From Parascedosporium putredinis (Eukaryota; Ascomycota; Sordariomycetes; Microascales; Microascaceae): DNA of 64,000 nucleotides. Shown one piece after another: positions 35,114 through 47,095 of the stretch (its first letter is position 1; every line of letters starts with the position of its first letter). The notes below the pieces were generated by a model that made no database searches, was not told the DNA's origin, and saw nothing but the letters and a program-made list of their open reading frames with translations. Position numbers and translations under genes: made by a program. The stretch lies in assembly GCA_949357655.1 (NCBI GenBank), contig CASHTG010000017.1, positions 558,001 to 622,000 of the forward strand, read 5' to 3'.

Positions 35114-37182
35114 GAACGAGGGCTGATGTTGCGGGGATTGCAGTTGAGTTCGCGGGGCAATGTGTGGAATGGCATCTGTAGCGAAGATGCTGACGCTCGG
35201 GTGGAGTGCTTGGGGATTTGGCTTGGCGAGGGGCAAATAGGGTGGTGGCGATTAGTATTCAGAGGTGTCAAGCTGGTGGTCAGGGATTAGAAGTGGGGGT
35301 TGGTTTCGTCGTTGCGTGTTTCGAGGATTGACCCAATTGCGGTGAGATCTTGTCTTGGAGGTCGAGGGAACTGTCGAGTCCGGAGACACGAGGACGAGGT
35401 TGGATTCTCTCAGGTTAGTTAGCAAGGGCAGAGAAGAGAGCCAGTCATGAGATGGGGTGGAGGGGGAAAATAAAAAGAAGGAAAAAGAAAGAAAGAGGAT
35501 TAACGGGTGGTGAGGGCGATCGAACAAAGCAAGGACTTTGGCGGACTTGAATTTGTGTCCTCGACAGTTGCAGGAACGCTTCAGAGCAAGGGCGGAGGAA
35601 GAGTTGAGGATCAAAGACGAGGGCAACGGATAATGTTGAAGGCTTGTGAATGGCAGGAGACAGAATTGGTAATCCGGAGCTGGCGGTGATCAATTGATGG
35701 TGAATGGAGACAGGGAGTCGTCACTGAGGGCTGCATCAGCTTCTGGCTTGATTGGGCTAGACTCCTTTTCAACGATTCACACCGAAAGATGTCGTCTCGG
35801 GTGATGAACTCTAGCGTGCTGCCTATTGCTCTCCTATTGCCCCCTCGGAGGGTTTTAAGTAATAAACATCCGTGAATCGATCAATTGATGCCTCATTGAT
35901 GGTATCTTCTTTAGCTTCACGCTAGTACCATAAGCATGAGGGGACTGATCCAGATCCATGTCCTGAGATACCCCATTCATCCAGAGTCTGATTCATTGCA
36001 CCCTTCCATCACTCGCGGTTGACCTGATTTCCAGGGTCAGCCTCCACTCGCCCTTGTCGAACAAGGAATAGGCATCCACGGGCCCGGAAATGATTGATTG
36101 GGGTCCCTCTCGTCTCCGGTCTGGGCAATATGGGGAGCAACCGAACCACTCAATCGTGCCTCTCCTCGTTCTCCCCACGCCCCGAGACGCTGACGTACAA
36201 GCCCAAGGCGGATGCACCAGGACAAGAAAGTGAAATTCATGTGGGAGGGGCCATCAGGGTACCATCAAGGTGCTTGCCCCTCCACCAACCAAAGCCCATG
36301 ACCAGCACCATGCTCTCGCTGCCACATCAGGATGCAATACAAAAAGTAAGTTTTTTAGGTTCACCTCTGTCGGATGTCAGCGTCTGCTGGATGGCTGTCT
36401 CGGAATCTCTTAGGGGCGTCTTTACCTCGATCGAGGACCGCCTGTCTCTCAACCGGTTTGACCTCACGAGTTTATTAAGTCTGGGATGTCATCTGGGTGA
36501 GGCACGCGGTCGGAGCGATCCACTCAGCTCTTTATTCTTCTTTTTTTTCGCCGCTTTCATCCTTCCTTTGTCTTGGCTTCCAACGGAGACTTCTTGTGCG
36601 GGCGACCTTTGCGGCTTCGCCTCCTCGATTGCATGCTAAGATGGCATGCATGGCACCCAAACAAGCTGCTGCTCGAGGTTGTCTTACTCAGCGCTGGCGG
36701 GATATCCTCGAGGCTGGCACACAGATCCGTCAATTCCATCTCTCGTAGGCCGCCCATTGATGAAGCGACTGACAAGATTCAAACATGAAGCGGGCAATGT
36801 GCCATCAAAAGGGTCCAGTCTATGTAGTCAATAGTACGGTATTCTTGACGTACGTCCCCGAGAACTGGCTGGACGTGCAGAAAATTCGAGCAATTGAATG
36901 AACTTGGCCCACCGAATATTACTATGTTCTTCCCCTAGAATAGGACAGTGCTCGTTTAGCCTGTGAAGCTTGCCGCCCCAAAATCCGAACGAGTGGACCC
37001 ACTAAAAAAGGGACGAGTTGTGAGTGCGCGACAAGCAAAGCTTTTTTTTTTTTGGTTCGCAGAGTCAACCATCGCGTCACACTTCATCTCGTCCCCCTCG
37101 CAACAGTGTGTCCAAGACGACCCAGTTGTCATCCCACTCCTCTTCTCTCCCCCTCCACCCGTCTCGACACAACAACTCGGCC
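35114..37182. other. Divergent intergenic region, zinc transporter and NUC1 promoters
   Basis: Both flanking genes start outward from here. No coding exon recognised. A purine tract lies at 35460-35500. T runs occur at 36535-36550 and 37040-37052. I looked for the yeast Zap1 zinc-responsive element ACCTTNAAGGT near the transporter and did not see it. Confidence 0.5.
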
Positions 37183-38214
37183 ATGTCCAAAACCACCAGC
37201 CTCGCCCTTCTCGCCCTCGGCGCCGGCAGCGGCGCCGCCGTAACCGCCGCCGCCCTCCACGCCTTCCGCTCCGACAGCAAGCCCTACACGAGCCTAAACC
37301 CTCCTCGACCGCGCCGACGACCCTCGCCCCCGCACAATCCCCGTCGCCATCCCCGCGACCCAAATCTTCGCGCCCCCGTCCACCGCCGGCGCGCCTCCTC
37401 CCCGTCGGCGCGCCTCCCGCCCCCGTCAACCCAGCCGGCGTCTTCGAGTACGGATTCCCGGCCCCGTCTCCGACATCGCCGCCCGCGCTGCCTTCGTCTC
37501 CTCCTACGACCGCCGCACGCGGAACCCCACTGGGTCGTCGAGCACATCACCCCGGCCTCCTCGCCATCCGCGACGGCGACCGCCGCGGCAGCACGTTTCT
37601 CGAGGACGACTCCATCCCCACAAAGTTCCGCGCCCTGCTCAAGGACTACTTCCGCAGCGGCTACGACCGCGGCCACCAGATGCCCGCCGCCGACGCCAAG
37701 TGGTCCCAAAAGGCCATGGACGAGACCTTTTACCTCAGCAACATGTGCCCCCAGGTCGGCGAGGGCTTCAACAGGGACTACTGGGCCCACTTTGAGGACT
37801 TTTGCCGCAGGCTCACGGGCCGGTACCCTCCGTCCGCATCGTCACCGGGCCCCTCTACCTCCCCAAAAGGACCCCACCGACGGCAAGTGGTACGTCAAGT
37901 ACGAGGTCATCGGGACCCCCGCCAGCGTCGCCGTCCCTACCCACTTCTACAAGGTCATCTTCGCCGAGGACGGCCGCGCCGGCGGCAACGTCGCCATCGG
38001 CGCCTTTGTCATGCCCAACGCCCCCATCCCCAACTCCAAGCCCCTGACCGATTTCGAGGTGCCCCTCGAGGCTATTGAGCGGGCGAGCGGCCTCGAATTC
38101 GCCGAGAAGCTGCCTCTTCAGAGGAGGAGGCGCTTGTGCGCCGAGGGCGACTGCGCCATCATCGTGAGGGAATTCGCCGACAAGAAGAAGGCTCTTCCCG
38201 CCCCAAAGAGGTGA
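37183..38214 (+). CDS. NUC1: Mitochondrial DNA/RNA endonuclease G (NUC1)
   Basis: DNA/RNA non-specific nuclease of the mitochondrial inner membrane, involved in DNA degradation and programmed cell death. The N terminus (MSKTTSLALLALGAGSGAAV) is a hydrophobic anchor as in Nuc1. The catalytic domain shows FEYGFPGP, SYDRRTRNPHWVVEHITP, and the signature SGYDRGHQMPAADAKWS with the catalytic His of DRGH. It continues with ETFYLSNMCPQVGEGFNRDY (metal-binding Asn) and WAHFEDFCRRLTGRYPSVRI, and ends KKALPAPKR. The frame breaks near 37300, 37465, 37550, 37825 and 37868, in very GC-rich sequence; each broken segment remains recognisable. About 340 residues, normal for the family. No intron seen. Confidence 0.92.
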   Translation: MSKTTSLALLALGAGSGAAVTAAALHAFRSDSKPYTSLNPPRPRRRPSPPHNPRRHPRDPNLRAPVHRRRASSPSARLPPPSTQPASSSTDSRPRLRHRRPRCLRLLLRPPHAEPHWVVEHITPASSPSATATAAAARFSRTTPSPQSSAPCSRTTSAAATTAATRCPPPTPSGPKRPWTRPFTSATCAPRSARASTGTTGPTLRTFAAGSRAGTLRPHRHRAPLPPQKDPTDGKWYVKYEVIGTPASVAVPTHFYKVIFAEDGRAGGNVAIGAFVMPNAPIPNSKPLTDFEVPLEAIERASGLEFAEKLPLQRRRRLCAEGDCAIIVREFADKKKALPAPKR

Positions 38215-38988
38215 GCCCACTAGTGGGCTAGGAGAGGAATCAAAGAAGAAAAGAAGACCAAAACCAAAACGAAACCCCCACAAAAACAAAAGAAAGACAC
38301 AGTGAGAGAGGGTGGGTTGGAAGTTGCATGGGGCGATGCTTGTTTCAACTGTTTTCGTCATTGCATAGGCAGCACATGTGTATCATTAGCGCGCGGGCTT
38401 GAACCCCACGGCCCTCCCTCTGAGATCTCCTCCAGACTCGCTCGACGAGCCTGATGGCTTTCGTGGGACTTGTAGCATACTTGTATCATCTTGCCCCCTG
38501 AGAGGGAATTTATAAACAGAATCATCGAGACCGGCGTTGTATTTTTATTCCCCCTATTTCGCCGCCTGAGGTTCCCCGCATCCCCTTGCTCAAGAGCTCC
38601 AAGAAGCCCTTTAGTCCCTACTATCGTACATTTTCTTTTGGGTAATGAAAGCACCGCTTCCGGAAAGGGTAGGCGTTTCCACCCTGCCCCCGACTTCTGC
38701 AGGCATCCTATTCTCTAGACTCTGCCCGCATCCATCATTTTACGAGTGCTATGTCCATATTACACGCTGTACTCCTCACGCCGTACTCCCGCCCTCATTT
38801 TTTCCCTTGAGACTTGAGATCCAAACAAGATAATAAGCCAAATCCTTCTTCACCCACAGCCTCCTCTCTCCCATTGATAATTGGAACCACCATAATGTAG
38901 AGACATCAACGAAATAGAATAACCAGACGATGGCCCAACCGGCCCTCTCTGTTTCCGCCGTCACTGGCTCAGCTGCAGGTCAACAAGC
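38215..38988. other. Intergenic between convergent genes
   Basis: A 774-base gap between the stops of NUC1 and PFS2, holding two 3' regions. No gene or notable repeat seen. Confidence 0.6.
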
Positions 38989-41089
38989 CTACCGCGACCG
39001 CGTGTAGTTTCCGCGAGTCTGCTCCATCCTCAGACTCTCTTCTTGGCTAGGCAGTGGCGCGCGGCGTCGATTTGCGTCATTAACGTCAAGATCCATCGCG
39101 CTCGTGCCAGGCGGCGGCGGCGGCGGAGGGATAGGGAATCCGGGGGCATCAGGCCAGGAGGGAGACCAGGCGGGAGACCTGGAGGAAGGCCAGGAGGAAA
39201 TCCCGCAGGGAGACCATGGGGCAGGAGGCCAGGAGGCGGTGGAGGAAGTTGTACACCCGCCTTGTGCATGATCTCCGCAATCTTGGAAATATCGGCTGGG
39301 TTGCTGGGGTCGAGACCGGCGAGACCGGCTGGCAAGGGTGGAGGAACACCGCCGAGGCCGGGCAGGGGCATGGGTAGAGGGGGCACGCCAGGGATAAGCG
39401 GGGGCGGGGGCATGGGCATAGAGCCGGACGATGCGCCGTGGAGAGGGAGGCCAGGAATTCCGGGGAAGGAGTGGCCCTGCTGCTTGATGGGTAGCTTCTG
39501 GTCCACAAGGCCCTCCATCTCGTCCTCGATCTCGCGCTCCTCTTCCTCCTGTCGCTGCTGGCGACCGCCGCGACGATCCCAGGTTCCTTGGGCGACGGCG
39601 GCGGCCTCGCCAATGTGATACTTGTCATTGTGGAAATCGGTATCACCAGGGCGGGGCCGAGACCAAAAGCGGGTAAGTCGATCGTTGGAACCGGATGCGA
39701 GAATGTGGCCCAGAGGATGCCAGTCCAGGGACCAAATGGCGAAATCGTGGGCAAAGGAGACCTTGTGCGCGGGATAGATGGTCTGGGCCAGGGCAGAGGT
39801 GGGGTCCGGGCTGTCGTAAGGCGACACAGTCAACGGGTGGCCCGCCGGGGGTTGGGCTCGTCGAGAAGGTAATGGAACAGGGACCCGTCATGTCCACCCG
39901 TGCTAAGAAAGTTGGGATGGATAGGATGCCAGGCTAGAGTTGAAATATCCTTCTCGTGGCCCTTGAGGAGGCAGATGTCGCGCATCATTCTCAAGTCAAA
40001 GACGCGAGCAGTCTGGTCCCGAGCAGAGGTGGCGAGGCAGTTTCCACGAATCTTTTCGAATAGGGTCTTGGTGATTGTGTTCTTGTGGCCATGGAGAGTA
40101 GTTAGGCACCGGGCATTGCGGGGGTCCCAAAGCTTGACAAGGTGGTCCTTGGACCCGGAGACGAGGAGGCCCTTGGTCGGGTGCCAGTCGCAACTCTTGA
40201 CATCCCAGCCGTGGCTCTTGAGCACGCTCTCCTCCACGCCGCCGGCAAAGTCAAAAATCTTGAGGGTCGAGTCGTCGCTCGCCGTCACGAACTTGTTGTC
40301 GGTGGGGCTGAAGGCGATGTCGCGCACGGGATCGCTGTGGGCGCTGATGCTCTCGAGATTGTTGAAGTTTGGTTGCCAGTACTTGACGATGCCGTCGTGG
40401 TCGCCCGATACCAGCCAGTCGTCGTTGTGGGAGTAACATAGGGCGCGGATGGCGGAATCGTGGGCCTGCATAATGGTCTCGAAGTTGAAACCGGTGCCAT
40501 TCCACAGGGTAAACTCACCACTGCTGGAGGCAGTAAGAAGTCTCCTCCCCTCAGGTGTCCATCGTACTACGTTGACAGGGTGCTTGACTTTGTTTAAAGA
40601 GGTGTGAAGATGTTTGGCAGGGATCGACTCGGCCGCTCGCGTGGGCGCGCCGCGGGAGGTTCAAACTAGGCGCAGTGGTTAGTAGGGAGACATTGGATAA
40701 GGCTCAACAATCGTCAAGGCGCGTCTAAGAGGCGGAGATACAAACATCGACGATATAGCTAGGACTGGGCCGTTCGCGTTCTCCGAAATAGCCGCCGTTA
40801 GGTTTGAGAGACCGGTCCTGGACCCAGTGGCCAATGGTGGAGCCATAGTCGGTTACCGGTCCTGTATTCGACAGATTCGATTAGCACAGGGTTGGCCAAG
40901 AGCCAACAAAAATCTCAGGGATATAGAACGATGAGTTGAAACATCGGAAAACTAAAGAAGAGGATCGTCGGGGATGGTATGGTGCCTTACGTCGTCCTCG
41001 GGTTCTCATGAAGCCTCCATCATGGCCTCCACCACCACCACCACCGCCACCGCCGCCACCTCCATGATCCCCCTCGACTCATAGGCCAT
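38989..41089 (-). CDS. PFS2: Polyadenylation factor PFS2, WD40 protein
   Basis: WD40 scaffold of the cleavage and polyadenylation factor that joins Ysh1 and RNA15-containing modules in mRNA 3'-end formation. ATG at 41089 begins MAYESRG, then a Gly/His-rich stretch. After an intron (40990-40862) comes RPVTDYGSTIGHWVQDRSLK, then a second intron. WD repeats follow, such as IRALCYSHNDDWLVSGDHDG, DSTLKIFDF, HPTKGLLVSGSKDHLVKLWD and ILASGSNDRLTRFWSRPRPG. After the propeller a Glu-rich helix precedes a Pro/Gly/Leu/Met-rich tail with PPGL repeats (about 39145-39440). With one base restored near 39135, the end reads MDLDVNDANRRRAPL and then MEQTRGNYTRSR, stop 38989. Other breaks occur near 39855, 40610 and 41070. 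About 650 residues. Confidence 0.93.
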
Positions 41090-43843
41090 TGCTGAATGAC
41101 GGCTAGGATGATGATGTCAAGAATATGGAAGGCAGCCGATTACGAATTTCTTTTTCAGATTATTTCTAACCCAATTCACAAAACGAAACGAGGCCGAGTG
41201 AGATGAGATAGAGACGAGGGAATGCGGGAGGAGTGGTGGAACCTCTTGATATATCTCTACTCATCGCCTTGAGCGCCGGGCCCTAATGTGCAAAGCTTCC
41301 GGTGATAACGAAGCGAAAGTATGCGGGCCCGAATGGGGTGATTGTGCTGGTGAGCTCCGCTGCGGCTGCCAGAACTCTCAATTTCTCTCTCACGCGCTTC
41401 AATGTCCGTCGAGGTTCGCCAAGTCGCGGCGATGATCGCGTAGCTGTCAGCAAGCTTCCATTCATGGTCGAAGTTAGCAAGCCGTGCTCGTGGGGCTCAA
41501 AGGACAAGTCACGTGACACCACGCTCGCTCCCAAGTCCAGGACAGCCGCCAGGTACGGTGTGGTTGGAGCCAGACTTTCGAGCTGACATACGAGAAGGAA
41601 ATTTTCCAATTGACCAGGATGCTCCTGGCACGTACCCATCATGAGCACTAATCCGAATTAAACCAGCGTGTGCCAGGCGGAAGGTGCCACCAGTGAACCA
41701 CTTGGAGAATAGCTCCTCAAGCTCTAATCCAACTCAAAATTTTGGCATGTGATTGTTATATGCCCCAGTCACTTCTAGTTGCTGCGGACCTGGACGATGA
41801 GTCGCATCCGCCTTTTAGCTCCGGAATACCTGACTAGACTTCCATTCTTTACATACTCCATTTATCCAATTATGCTACTTTGAAAAGGAGAATGGTGGAA
41901 ATCGAAAGAGGGATCCTAGATGAGATGGTTCAATGTAGCTCGGGGGCAACTAGAGGGTTTGAAGGCTTTTGTATTGAGACAGAGCTCTGAAGCATGTAAT
42001 CATATAATGTTAGAGATTGGGAATCAGGTAAGCTTGGTGCTTGCATGTACCCCTCCATCACCCTTGCTACCCTATTTGGATGTACGAAGCAAAGTCATGG
42101 TTTCAAGACAGGAGGTGATGAAGCCTATCTTTGGCATCTATCGCGTGAGTGATGGTATGCCATCTCTCGCTTCTTCCTCAGCAGCATACCGCTCCGCAGG
42201 CTTTTGTTGTCACCCACCAAATAACATCAATTTGCAAGACCATCTAGGCTCGAAGGCTGTCAATGGTCATTCCTTGAATCGGTTGACTTCGGCCCGCCTC
42301 AGAAGATGGGGATGGAGACGGAACACTTGAAGTAGAGTCACGCCAGTGCGCTAGGGTATATTGAGAGCAAGACAAGGGGAAAGATGAGGGTAGAAGAAGA
42401 AGAAGAAAAGAAAAAAAAGCCTAAAGAAGAAAAAGAAAACTGTAACCCTAGGACCCTTGGATTTTGAGGCGTCGCCGAAATGAGCTTGGGAAAATGTCCG
42501 AACTCGATGAATTCGTTGGTTCAAAGTGATCCACTCTCTTTTTAGTGAGAAACCTTGCTCTGCCCGGTTCTAAAAAAGCTGCCTAGTATTGAGTGGTGTA
42601 GCAGTCTAGATTTGCTCGTGTTGGTATCAACATTGAACATCCACGTTGGTCTCCGAGACATTTGGGGGTCAAAAGCTCGTGAAAGTCTCTTTTCACTTCA
42701 ATAGCCTTGGCCACTAGTTGCTCCCGTCCGTCCCTCAAAAGGGTCTATGAATGGGTGCCATATCCTCTTTCCACCTAGACACTCGAGCGATTTCGCCGTT
42801 CCTTCTCTGTCTTCGTCCAACAGCATTCCGGCAGGTTCCTCGATTCCTTCGATAGTCAGTCTTTTCCCCCAACCAACCCAGCACCACAGACGACCAGCTG
42901 TATCCTGGATATTGTCGAGCTCCAAGCCGATCAACGAACCGACGACGCAATCATTAACTTGTGATACTCAGACGAGCACCTAGGGTGCCGGCATTCCTTT
43001 TCCAATTGAGCCCACGCCGCCAGCGCTCTCCTTTTTCTCTTTCTTTTCTATTTTCCTACCCTTCTTCCTTTGTCCTTTGATTCCGCCCCGTTCAATCCTA
43101 GACCATCATCTCCCTCGTCGCTGAGCACCAACGCCGGGCAAGAGCCGTTCTTGGATTCTCCTGCAGCCAGAAGCGTCGCCACCCACCCAGAACCTCGGTC
43201 TACGGCGCCGGGCCGGGGATCCCTCGTCCCACCCACATCACTTAAGTGGCCCAGACTCATGCACGCACAGGCGTCCTTCGAAGCAAGCCAAGCAACAATC
43301 CGCTGACAGCATTTGAAGACACTGGAGCTTCGCGCATGCAAGCCGAGGGTGCACACCTCCGCCGTAGTTTGCGCTCCTGCCCAGCTTCGCTCTCCGTCGC
43401 AAGCCGTTACACCACGTCAGCGCCACTCCGCCGCGTTATTAGTGGGGTTAATTCTCCCTGAACCTGGACGGGGTCCTCGAATTGACCGAAGGCGAGAAAG
43501 CGCTTGCGAAATCAGGAACTACCAAAACTAACCGGAAAACCAACCTTGATCAACTTTCCCCTTCTTCTTTTATCTTATCTCTCTGCTCAATTCAATCCGT
43601 CCATTTGCGCAGACTCGGATCCGACCTCTCCTTAAATACCCTTCGCGCGGAGGACCATTCCTTCCTCCCAGCGCTTCATAGCGAAGCCTCTACACTTTTC
43701 TCAATTGCACTGGGTCTCTCCACACCCCTCCTCTTCTCCTCGAGACAGTCCGGCATCCCCCAAAACCAAACACCGACGTCACCACCCCCAGTTTTTGGCG
43801 TCCGGCTTGCGATAGCTTCACAACTCCCGTGCCTGCGCTCACC
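41090..43843. other. Long divergent intergenic region
   Basis: Promoters of PFS2 (minus) and the acyltransferase (plus) share these 2.75 kb. The open frames 41283-41648 (minus) and 41920-42330 (plus) have no family resemblance and are not called. A purine tract lies at 42385-42440. The last 800 bases are C- and T-rich and probably hold the acyltransferase leader. Confidence 0.5.
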
Positions 43844-45652
43844 ATGGCGTCCGCCACCACCTCTTCAGACGTCCGCGGCGCGGCCAAGGACACCACGACC
43901 CGCCGCAAAGTCGCCAAAGAGGAGTCGTCTTCGGGATGGAGTACCAAGAGCATTGAGGAGCCCGTCAAGGGTTACCGTCACGTTGCCGCAGTTCATAGGG
44001 CCTCGCGCCCTTCATGCTTGAGCCATGACTCCCAAGCCTCTCCTAGCTTCCTGGGGTTCCGAAATCTCATGGCAATCTCTTTAGGTGCGTCATGCATATC
44101 ATTTCTCCCGTCATTGGCCGTCACCCGCAGAGCGCGGGAGGTAGACTGCGAATTGGCTTCCCATCCTTCCCACCAAGCGCCACCTATGGGCATTCCACTA
44201 ATGATGATTCTTAGTTGTTGGCAATTTGCGCCTCATGATCGAGAACATGGAAAAGGTGCATATGCTTTTGCCCGTCGCTCCACCGTAATGGGCGCCAGAC
44301 CAGGAAACCTGCTAACCCTACCGCGTTTAGTACGGAGTCTTGATATGCGTCCGTTGCCATGACTTCCGCCAACGAGATCTTCAGCTAGGCCTCGGCCTCT
44401 ACTTCCTCATTCCTTGCCATCTCCTTATCGCCTACCTCATCGAATCCGTTGCGGCGAGCCAAGCGATTGGCCTGAAGCGGCAAGGCAAGGGTCGAAAGGA
44501 TGGCCCTTCCGCCGAAGAAGCTGCCAAGTTTCGCAAGACGTGGATTACTGTCGCCTGGCTCCATTCCATCAACGTAGTCTCCATCTTGGCCTACACCTCA
44601 TGGGTTGTGTACTATCACATCCACCACCCTCTCATCGGAACCGCTACCGAACTCCACGCCATCATTGTCCTGCTCAAGACGTACTCGTATGCTCTCACCA
44701 ACCGCGACCTCCGCCACGCCTACCTCCACCCACGGGCCGACGGCCTTGCCTCCATCCCCGAGCTCTACGCGCAATGTCCCTATCCCAACAACATCACCAT
44801 GAGCAACCTCGTCTACTTTTGGTGGGCCCCCACCCTCGTCTACCAACCCGTGTATCCGCGGACGGACCGGATCCGTTGGGTCTTTGTCGCCAAGCGCGTC
44901 GGCGAAGCTTTCGGCCTCGGCGTCTTCATCTGGTTCACCAGCGCGCAGTACGCCACCCCGCTCCTGCTCAACTCCCTCGTCAAGATCCACACCCTCGAGT
45001 ACACGGCCATTCTAGAGCGCCTCCTCAAACTCTCCACCGTTTCCCTTGTTATCTGGCTCGCGGGCTTCTTCGCCTTTTTCCAGTCCACCCTCAACGCCCT
45101 CGCTGAGATCACCCGCTTCGGCGATCGGTCCTTTTACGACGACTGGTGGAACAGCGAGAACCTCGGCGCTTACTGGCGCACTTGGAACAAGCCCGTGTAT
45201 GGCTATTTCAGGCGACACGTCTATACTCCGCTCATTAACCGTGGCTGGTCCCCAAGATGGCCAGCATGATGGTCTTTTTCCTATCCGCTGTTCTCCATGA
45301 AATCCTCGTTGGTATCCCCACGCACAACATCATTGGTAAGTTTTAGTTGGTTTTTTTTGCTTTGCGTTTTCTTTTATTTTTAAACGTAATATTTTAACCG
45401 CTAACTTTGGCTGGCATTGCCCCTTCCGTAGGCGTGGCTTTTCTCGGCATGTTTCTCCAGCTGCCTCTCATCGCGCTCACAACGCCTCTCGGCAAGTCCA
45501 AAACCGCGACGAGCAAGCTTATCGGAAACTCTATCTTCTGGATATCCTTCACGATCTTCGGCCAGCCCTTCGCGGCACTCATGTACTTTTACGCGTGGCA
45601 GGCCAAATATGGCTCCGTGAGCAGACAGGCTATTCCGGCCGCTTCCTCGTAG
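43844..45652 (+). CDS. DGAT1: MBOAT acyltransferase, DGAT1/ARE-type
   Basis: Endoplasmic reticulum enzyme that transfers acyl chains to diacylglycerol (or sterol) for storage lipid. Four coding pieces: 43844-44084, 44215-44255, 44331-45335 and 45432-45652. The small second exon encodes VVGNLRLMIENMEK, typical of DGAT1. Many membrane helices follow. Signature motifs are YFWWAPTLVYQPVYP, FYDDWWNSENLGAYWRTWNK (the FYxDWW fatty-acyl binding motif) and the catalytic His in FFLSAVLHEILVGIPTH. A C is lost at about 45250 between RGWSP and KMASMMV, so the third piece breaks frame there. About 500 residues. The early Ser/Thr-rich N terminus is as in other DGAT1 proteins. Sterol acyltransferase is the alternative; DGAT1 fits better by motif. 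Confidence 0.87.
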
Positions 45653-46246
45653 TAATGTAGTGTTGGGGTGTGCGTGAGGGTGTATTTAGAATCCAATATC
45701 TCGCGATGAGCTTGGTGAAGAACTATTAAAAAAAAATTTATAGATGGGGAGAGGGGGAAAAAAGTCTTAGACGGGGAGGTTTCTTTTTCTATTTCATTTT
45801 CTTATTTTTCTATGTTGAACGCGGCGTGTTCTTGGCCACCAAAAACTTATCATTGTCTTTTTCTTCTGCCATGTGTGAACCCTTCCGGCGGGTGTAGCAA
45901 ATTTGAACGGTATGTGGACCTAATCCCTCGGATCGGTACAATTCCCGGGTTCTTAGTAGTTCAACGTTGCCAAAACACAGAGGCCCCGTGGTGCTGGTTC
46001 GGAGCTTCAAGGTGAACGGGTTAGGACAACAAGTCTATTGTCGAGGTATTGTGTAGTGGTATACAAGTAATGTAATGGGGGTGTTTGTCCAGCCATCCTC
46101 ATCCCTTCGAGGTGTCCAGAACATACATGTACGGCCTTTTTGTCAAAGGCTCCCGTTTCCATCCATCTAATCCAAACCAAGAATACGAAGAGGACAACAT
46201 CCGCTGGCTATGATGTGTGTCGTCCTCCCTCTCCAACCCGTCAACC
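45653..46246. other. Intergenic between convergent genes
   Basis: A 594-base gap between the stops of the acyltransferase and STE14. It is AT-rich around 45725-45740 and 45780-45815, consistent with 3' ends. No gene seen. Confidence 0.6.
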
Positions 46247-47095
46247 TCACCCGACAAACGGAATCCAGATCCCCGTGTTCTTCTGATGCTGAACGTACTC
46301 GTCGCCAAAGAACTTGGTCAGGAAGAGCTCCTCGTTCGCGATCCTGCCATAGAAGAACCTCCACATGACGAGGCTGTAGGCAAAGAAGCACACCAAGTTG
46401 CCCAGAACGAGCTGGGTGCCGACGGCCCACCAAAAACGCAAAGTACGCGGGGTGGCGGAAGACGGAGTAGAGGCCCGTGGTGATGAGGGCGTGGGACGAC
46501 TTCTTGCTGTGCTGGACGATGTGGTTGAAGCTCTCGCCACACTGGATCATGGCGCCGGCGCGGATAGCCTGGCCGCCGACGACGAGCACGATGCCGAGGG
46601 CGACGAGGGCGGGTCCGGTGCCAAGGGGCGCCCAGGCACGGTCGGGCCAAAAGTAGTTGGTGAGGAGGCACTCGAGGGAAGCGGCGGTGTGCGCGATGGG
46701 GTAGGCCGGCCAATTAGCGGTTAGGAGAAAGGAGCTAACGTCGGCGACGGGGGTGTTGTAGGCGGCCGTGGTCCAGAACTCGAGAAAGTGGAAGAGCGAG
46801 AGGGTGCCCCAGAAGAAGGAGCCGCCAGAGCGGGCTTCGGGTGAACAGGGCGGTGGCGGCCCCGGCGAGAATACAAGCTGCCAGGGCGCCGCCGAGGCAA
46901 AACGCGCGCCCGGCGATGCCGGACAGGGACTTGTTGCCGCCGCGGTAGTACTGCCTCGCTGGGTTGGGAGGCTCGAACGAGGCGTCCGGGCTGTGGGGGT
47001 CTTGTCAGCGGTGGGGCTCCGGGGGCCGCGCTCGTGAGCTTGACGGGGTCGTCCATGTCGCTCAGGTCCCGCGTGTGCCGGGAACGGGAAATCAT
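46247..47095 (-). CDS. STE14: Protein-S-isoprenylcysteine O-methyltransferase (STE14)
   Basis: Integral ER enzyme that methylates the C-terminal prenylcysteine of Ras, Rho and a-type pheromone after CAAX processing. ATG at 47095 begins MISRSRHTRDLSDMDDPVKL. Read across the breaks, the helices show LSLFHFLEFWTTAAYNTP and TAASLECLLTNYFWP. The AdoMet-binding and catalytic C-terminal part is QAIRAGAMIQCGESFNHIVQ, HALITTGLYSVFRHPAYFAF (the RHPxY motif), ANEELFLTKFFGDEYVQHQK (the E-E motif) and IWIPFVG with stop at 46247. Frame breaks occur near 46435, 46700, 46830 and 46975, in GC-rich DNA. About 285 residues. No intron was needed. Confidence 0.92.

Noticed and set aside
37024..38078. Overlapping long open frames of 371 and 396 codons over NUC1 as alternative genes
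   Set aside because: They are Pro/Arg/Ser-rich shadow frames of GC-rich coding DNA; only the pieces with nuclease motifs are real.
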